From Dillenia suffruticosa (taxonomy: Eukaryota; Streptophyta; Magnoliopsida; Dilleniales; Dilleniaceae), in the NCBI GenBank assembly GCA_033439265.1, contig JAVTVX010000016.1, forward strand, positions 23,685,201 through 23,749,200: a stretch of 64,000 nt of DNA, given 5' to 3'. The notes beneath the pieces were generated by a model, which saw only the letters and a program-made list of their open reading frames with translations, did no database searches and had not been told where the DNA came from. The stretch's first letter is position 1, and each line of letters begins with the position of its first letter. Below, piece by piece: positions 61,701 to 64,000 of the stretch. The position numbers and the translations under genes were made by a program.

Positions 61701-62342
61701 TTGTGCCACTAGACTGTCTCATTAGAAACTGCTAAGAGATTTCTAATTCTATTTTCCGTTGACTGTTCCGTAATGTCAGATTTTGTGCCAATTATAGTTT
61801 AAAGGACACAATTCCCTCCCCTTTTGAGATATTAGAATTCTGTACTTAAAAAAAAATAAAAAATAAATAAAAAATAAAAAATTGGGCAACAGCAACAACA
61901 ACACGCGCACACATTCTGTAGCTAATTCTGGGCCTGTTGAAATCCTAGCCCAGTGTACCTTTTGCAGGTAATTTCTCCTAAGTTTCGAATGCTGTCCCAT
62001 TGACATGGTAAGGGCACTAAAGAAGGAATCCTGGGCCAGGCCAGGACATGGGTGTAGTGGCAGAACACAGCCCATGAATCAGAGAACCCTGAGATTAGGC
62101 CAGCAAGGCACACTACGATTGGCTAGTCCATTCCTCGGCCTTCCCCCCTCCCCCCCGGGGGCTGGTTTCGAGAATAGAGTAGAACATGAACAACCAACAG
62201 ATCTGAGTTGACCATCTCTCTCTCTCTCCCAAACCCAATAGGATTTTAGCTTCACACTTCGCGGGGCATTTTTGCTTCCGGCCGAATAACTTGAAAGTGG
62301 TTTTTCTGGGAATTGAATCGTATTTTGCAGGGAATTAGAAAT
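58788..62342. other. Intergenic, no firmly supported gene
   Basis: 3' flank of SAUR copy 5 to about 59.05 kb, then unassigned DNA. A plus-strand frame at 61077-61313 (FPVEPGASVIMKPYETPLLM, then QDFGYHCLSKEDQMFLSHNS) has a protein-like composition but I recognise no family. Two imperfect direct repeats of about 40 bp lie near 60592-60630 and 60742-60780 (GCTAGATATCTT.CAT.CA.ATGTGGGT). The last 150 bases, with a CT tract at 62214-62228, are the likely reticulon leader. Confidence 0.45.
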
Positions 62343-64000
62343 ATGACGGAGAATTCCCAAGATCTCTGCGACATAATGGGAGATGGATATGGAAAGAAAG
62401 AGATGCCTTCCGCCGCATCCTCCACCTCCACTTCGTCTCCCTCTTCTTATCGCTTATTTGGTCGCAAATTGACTATCCACCAGTCTATGGGTGGCGGCAA
62501 AGGTATCTCTCTCTCTCTCTCTCTCTCTGTTTGAATCAGTTTTGCCCTTTGCGTATTTGTGCATTTCTGTGTCTCTGTGGTGTGAGTTTTTTAAGATGAA
62601 CGGCAAAACCTAGATGGATGTGGAGAACGCCTCTTATGCACTTAAATGAACTGAAAATTTGCTGAGAAATTCAAATCATAGGATTAGAAACCAAGTAAAA
62701 AAAAAAAAAAAAAACCATTGGGAGCAGTTGTAGCGGGGTATTGTTTTGGTAATTTTAGGAGAAGAATGATTCTAGTGGGTGTAACTATGCTTTTGATTTC
62801 TTTAGTCACGTTAGGAGAGGGAGAGAACTTGGTTTGTACCTTAACATCTAGCTCCTAAGGGAGAGGGTTATCTTATATGTATGCCAGGATTTGAAACCAA
62901 GTAAATAATAATAATAATAATAATAATAAAAAGAAAACCATTGGAAGCAGTTGTAGTTGGGAACTGATTTGGTAATTTTTGGAGAAGAATGATTCTAGTG
63001 GGTGTCAAGTATGAACTATGCTTTTGGTTTCTTAAGTCACGTTAGGAGAGGGAGAGAACTTGGTTTGTACCTTAACATCTAGCTACTAAGGAAAAGGGTT
63101 ATCTTATATGTATGCCAGGACTAGAAACCAAGTAAAAAAACCAATGGAAGCAGTTGTAGCTGGGAATTGTTTTGGTAATTTTAGGAGAAGGATGATCCTA
63201 GTGGTTGTCGAGTGTGAACTATGCTTCCAACACATCTTATATATGTATGCCAAGGTGGAGGTTGAGCCCAATGTTCTCTTGACTCCTACTTTAATTGTTT
63301 TGGTAATTAAAGCAGAGGATTTCAAATTTTTATGTCACACCATGAAGGTTAGTCGATGTGGGATTCAACAAGTCAAATAAAATGACTTTTTTATGCTTCA
63401 TTGGAGAGACCAGAAGAGTGCGTCTTAAAAGCGTTGTTTTCAATTTTCCGGCTGGGGCTGAGGGAGTGAATCTGTTAACCTGTGGATATCTGAAATCCGG
63501 AGTATTGGCATGCTTTTTTCTTTTAGCACTTTAAATATGTGTATTTCATCTGTTTCTTCAATCCACTGTTTGTGCATAAGTTTTTTTAACTTTTTCATGA
63601 TCAGCTGATGCCATTTCGAATCCTTGCATATACTTTTTTCTTCCTTGCATCCTTACCCTCATTCAATTTGCTCATTAGATCAATGGATGTACTGTCAATC
63701 CTTTAGTCTTAAGCTCCTACTGTACAGGACCTTAATAAAGCTCTTGCATGGTCTATGTTGACCATTGCTGCAACATTTTTTCATATCACTTTATCTTTTG
63801 AATGTGTTTCTTGGTAAATAATGCTCTTTTGTAATTCAAAATTCTCTCAGCTGCTGATATTATATTGTGGAAGCGGCGCCAGATTTCTTTTGGCATTGCA
63901 GTTGTTGCAACGGCTGCATGGTTCCTATTTGAGCGTTCAGGTTTATCATTCCTGTCAATTTGCTCTAATGTCTTGCTGATCTTGATAGTAACAAAGTATA
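62343..64000 (+). CDS. Reticulon-like protein (RTNLB family), 5' part; runs off the window
   Basis: Membrane-shaping protein of the tubular endoplasmic reticulum. Exon 1 is 62343-62502, coding a hydrophilic Ser/Thr-rich N-terminus (MPSAASSTSTSSPSSYRLFG) and the start of the reticulon homology domain (RKLTIHQSMGGGK). Exon 2 starts at 63851 (AADIILWKRRQISFGIAVV) and covers the first hairpin membrane segment (ATAAWFLFERSGLSFLSICS, then NVLLILI). Its end is probably the GTAACA donor after 63987, since the family continues with further hydrophobic residues; reading on to 64000 gives VTKY. The 1.35-kb intron 1 opens with a CT tract and holds a three-copy tandem repeat. The C-terminal half of the domain lies outside. 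Confidence 0.88.
62504..62529 (+). repeat. CT tract at the reticulon intron 1 donor
   Basis: Intron 1 opens GTATCTCTCTCTCTCTCTC and continues as CT for about 24 bases, beginning within the donor consensus. Confidence 0.88.
62681..63255 (+). repeat. Three-copy tandem repeat in reticulon intron 1
   Basis: Units start at 62681, 62887 and 63118 with GGATTAGAAACCAAGTAAA or close variants, and share GGAGCAGTTGTAG, GAGAAGAATGATTCTAGTGG, CACGTTAGGAGAGGGAGAG and TTATCTTATATGTATGCC. The first two are about 206 and 231 bp; the third is shortened by an internal deletion. Differences between units, including A-run versus (AAT)n length, show the array is not brand new. Confidence 0.9.

Overview
The window is plant nuclear DNA from a flowering plant, probably a woody dicot. 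It is AT-rich and has large introns with GT..AG borders. It carries plant-only families (SAUR, OVATE, IDA-like peptide, plant reticulon) and plant transposon types. Species cannot be named from the sequence alone. About a fifth of the window is recognisable gene; the rest is repeats, decayed copies and intergenic sequence.

Layout. 1-7.85 kb: no supported gene; CT/GA tracts, a decayed hAT-like element (1.78-2.81 kb) and a SINE-like repeat near 4 kb. 7.86-8.58 kb: broken intron-bearing fragment of a NOP2-type rRNA cytosine methyltransferase gene. 9.1-13.5 kb: defective Ty1/copia element on the minus strand with two 162-bp LTRs. 17.26-17.62 kb: intact small secreted-peptide gene of the IDA-like/PIP type. 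19.03-21.79 kb: long inverted-repeat transposon. 22.97-23.94 kb: OVATE family gene with three frameshifts at or near homopolymers. 25.2-31.5 kb: complete 15-exon GH27 alpha-galactosidase gene with a hAT element in intron 2. 32.2-34.6 kb: complete 6-exon TRM1 tRNA dimethyltransferase gene, followed by a decayed partial copy of itself (35.4-36.9 kb). 37.6-39.4 kb, minus: 4-exon ribosomal protein eS26 gene. 40.6-43.5 kb, minus: 6-exon mitochondrial Mn superoxide dismutase gene. 44.5-58.8 kb: SAUR cluster of one intact gene and four broken copies, interrupted by an RTE-like LINE relic and a 2080-bp solo LTR with a perfect 5-bp target duplication. 62.3 kb to the end: 5' part of a reticulon-like gene that runs off the window.

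The housekeeping genes (alpha-galactosidase, TRM1, eS26, MnSOD, reticulon) are independent, each with its own introns; there is no operon logic. The active themes are local duplication followed by decay (SAUR, TRM1, NOP2) and transposon insertion. I did not find a convincing new biological system. The observations most worth a second look are the graded decay of the SAUR array, (CT)n tracts sitting just inside several 5' splice sites, the homopolymer-associated frameshifts in the OVATE gene, and the long inverted repeat that could fold into a hairpin RNA.

Exon borders were set by hand from splice dinucleotides, reading frame and remembered family similarity; no alignment was run.
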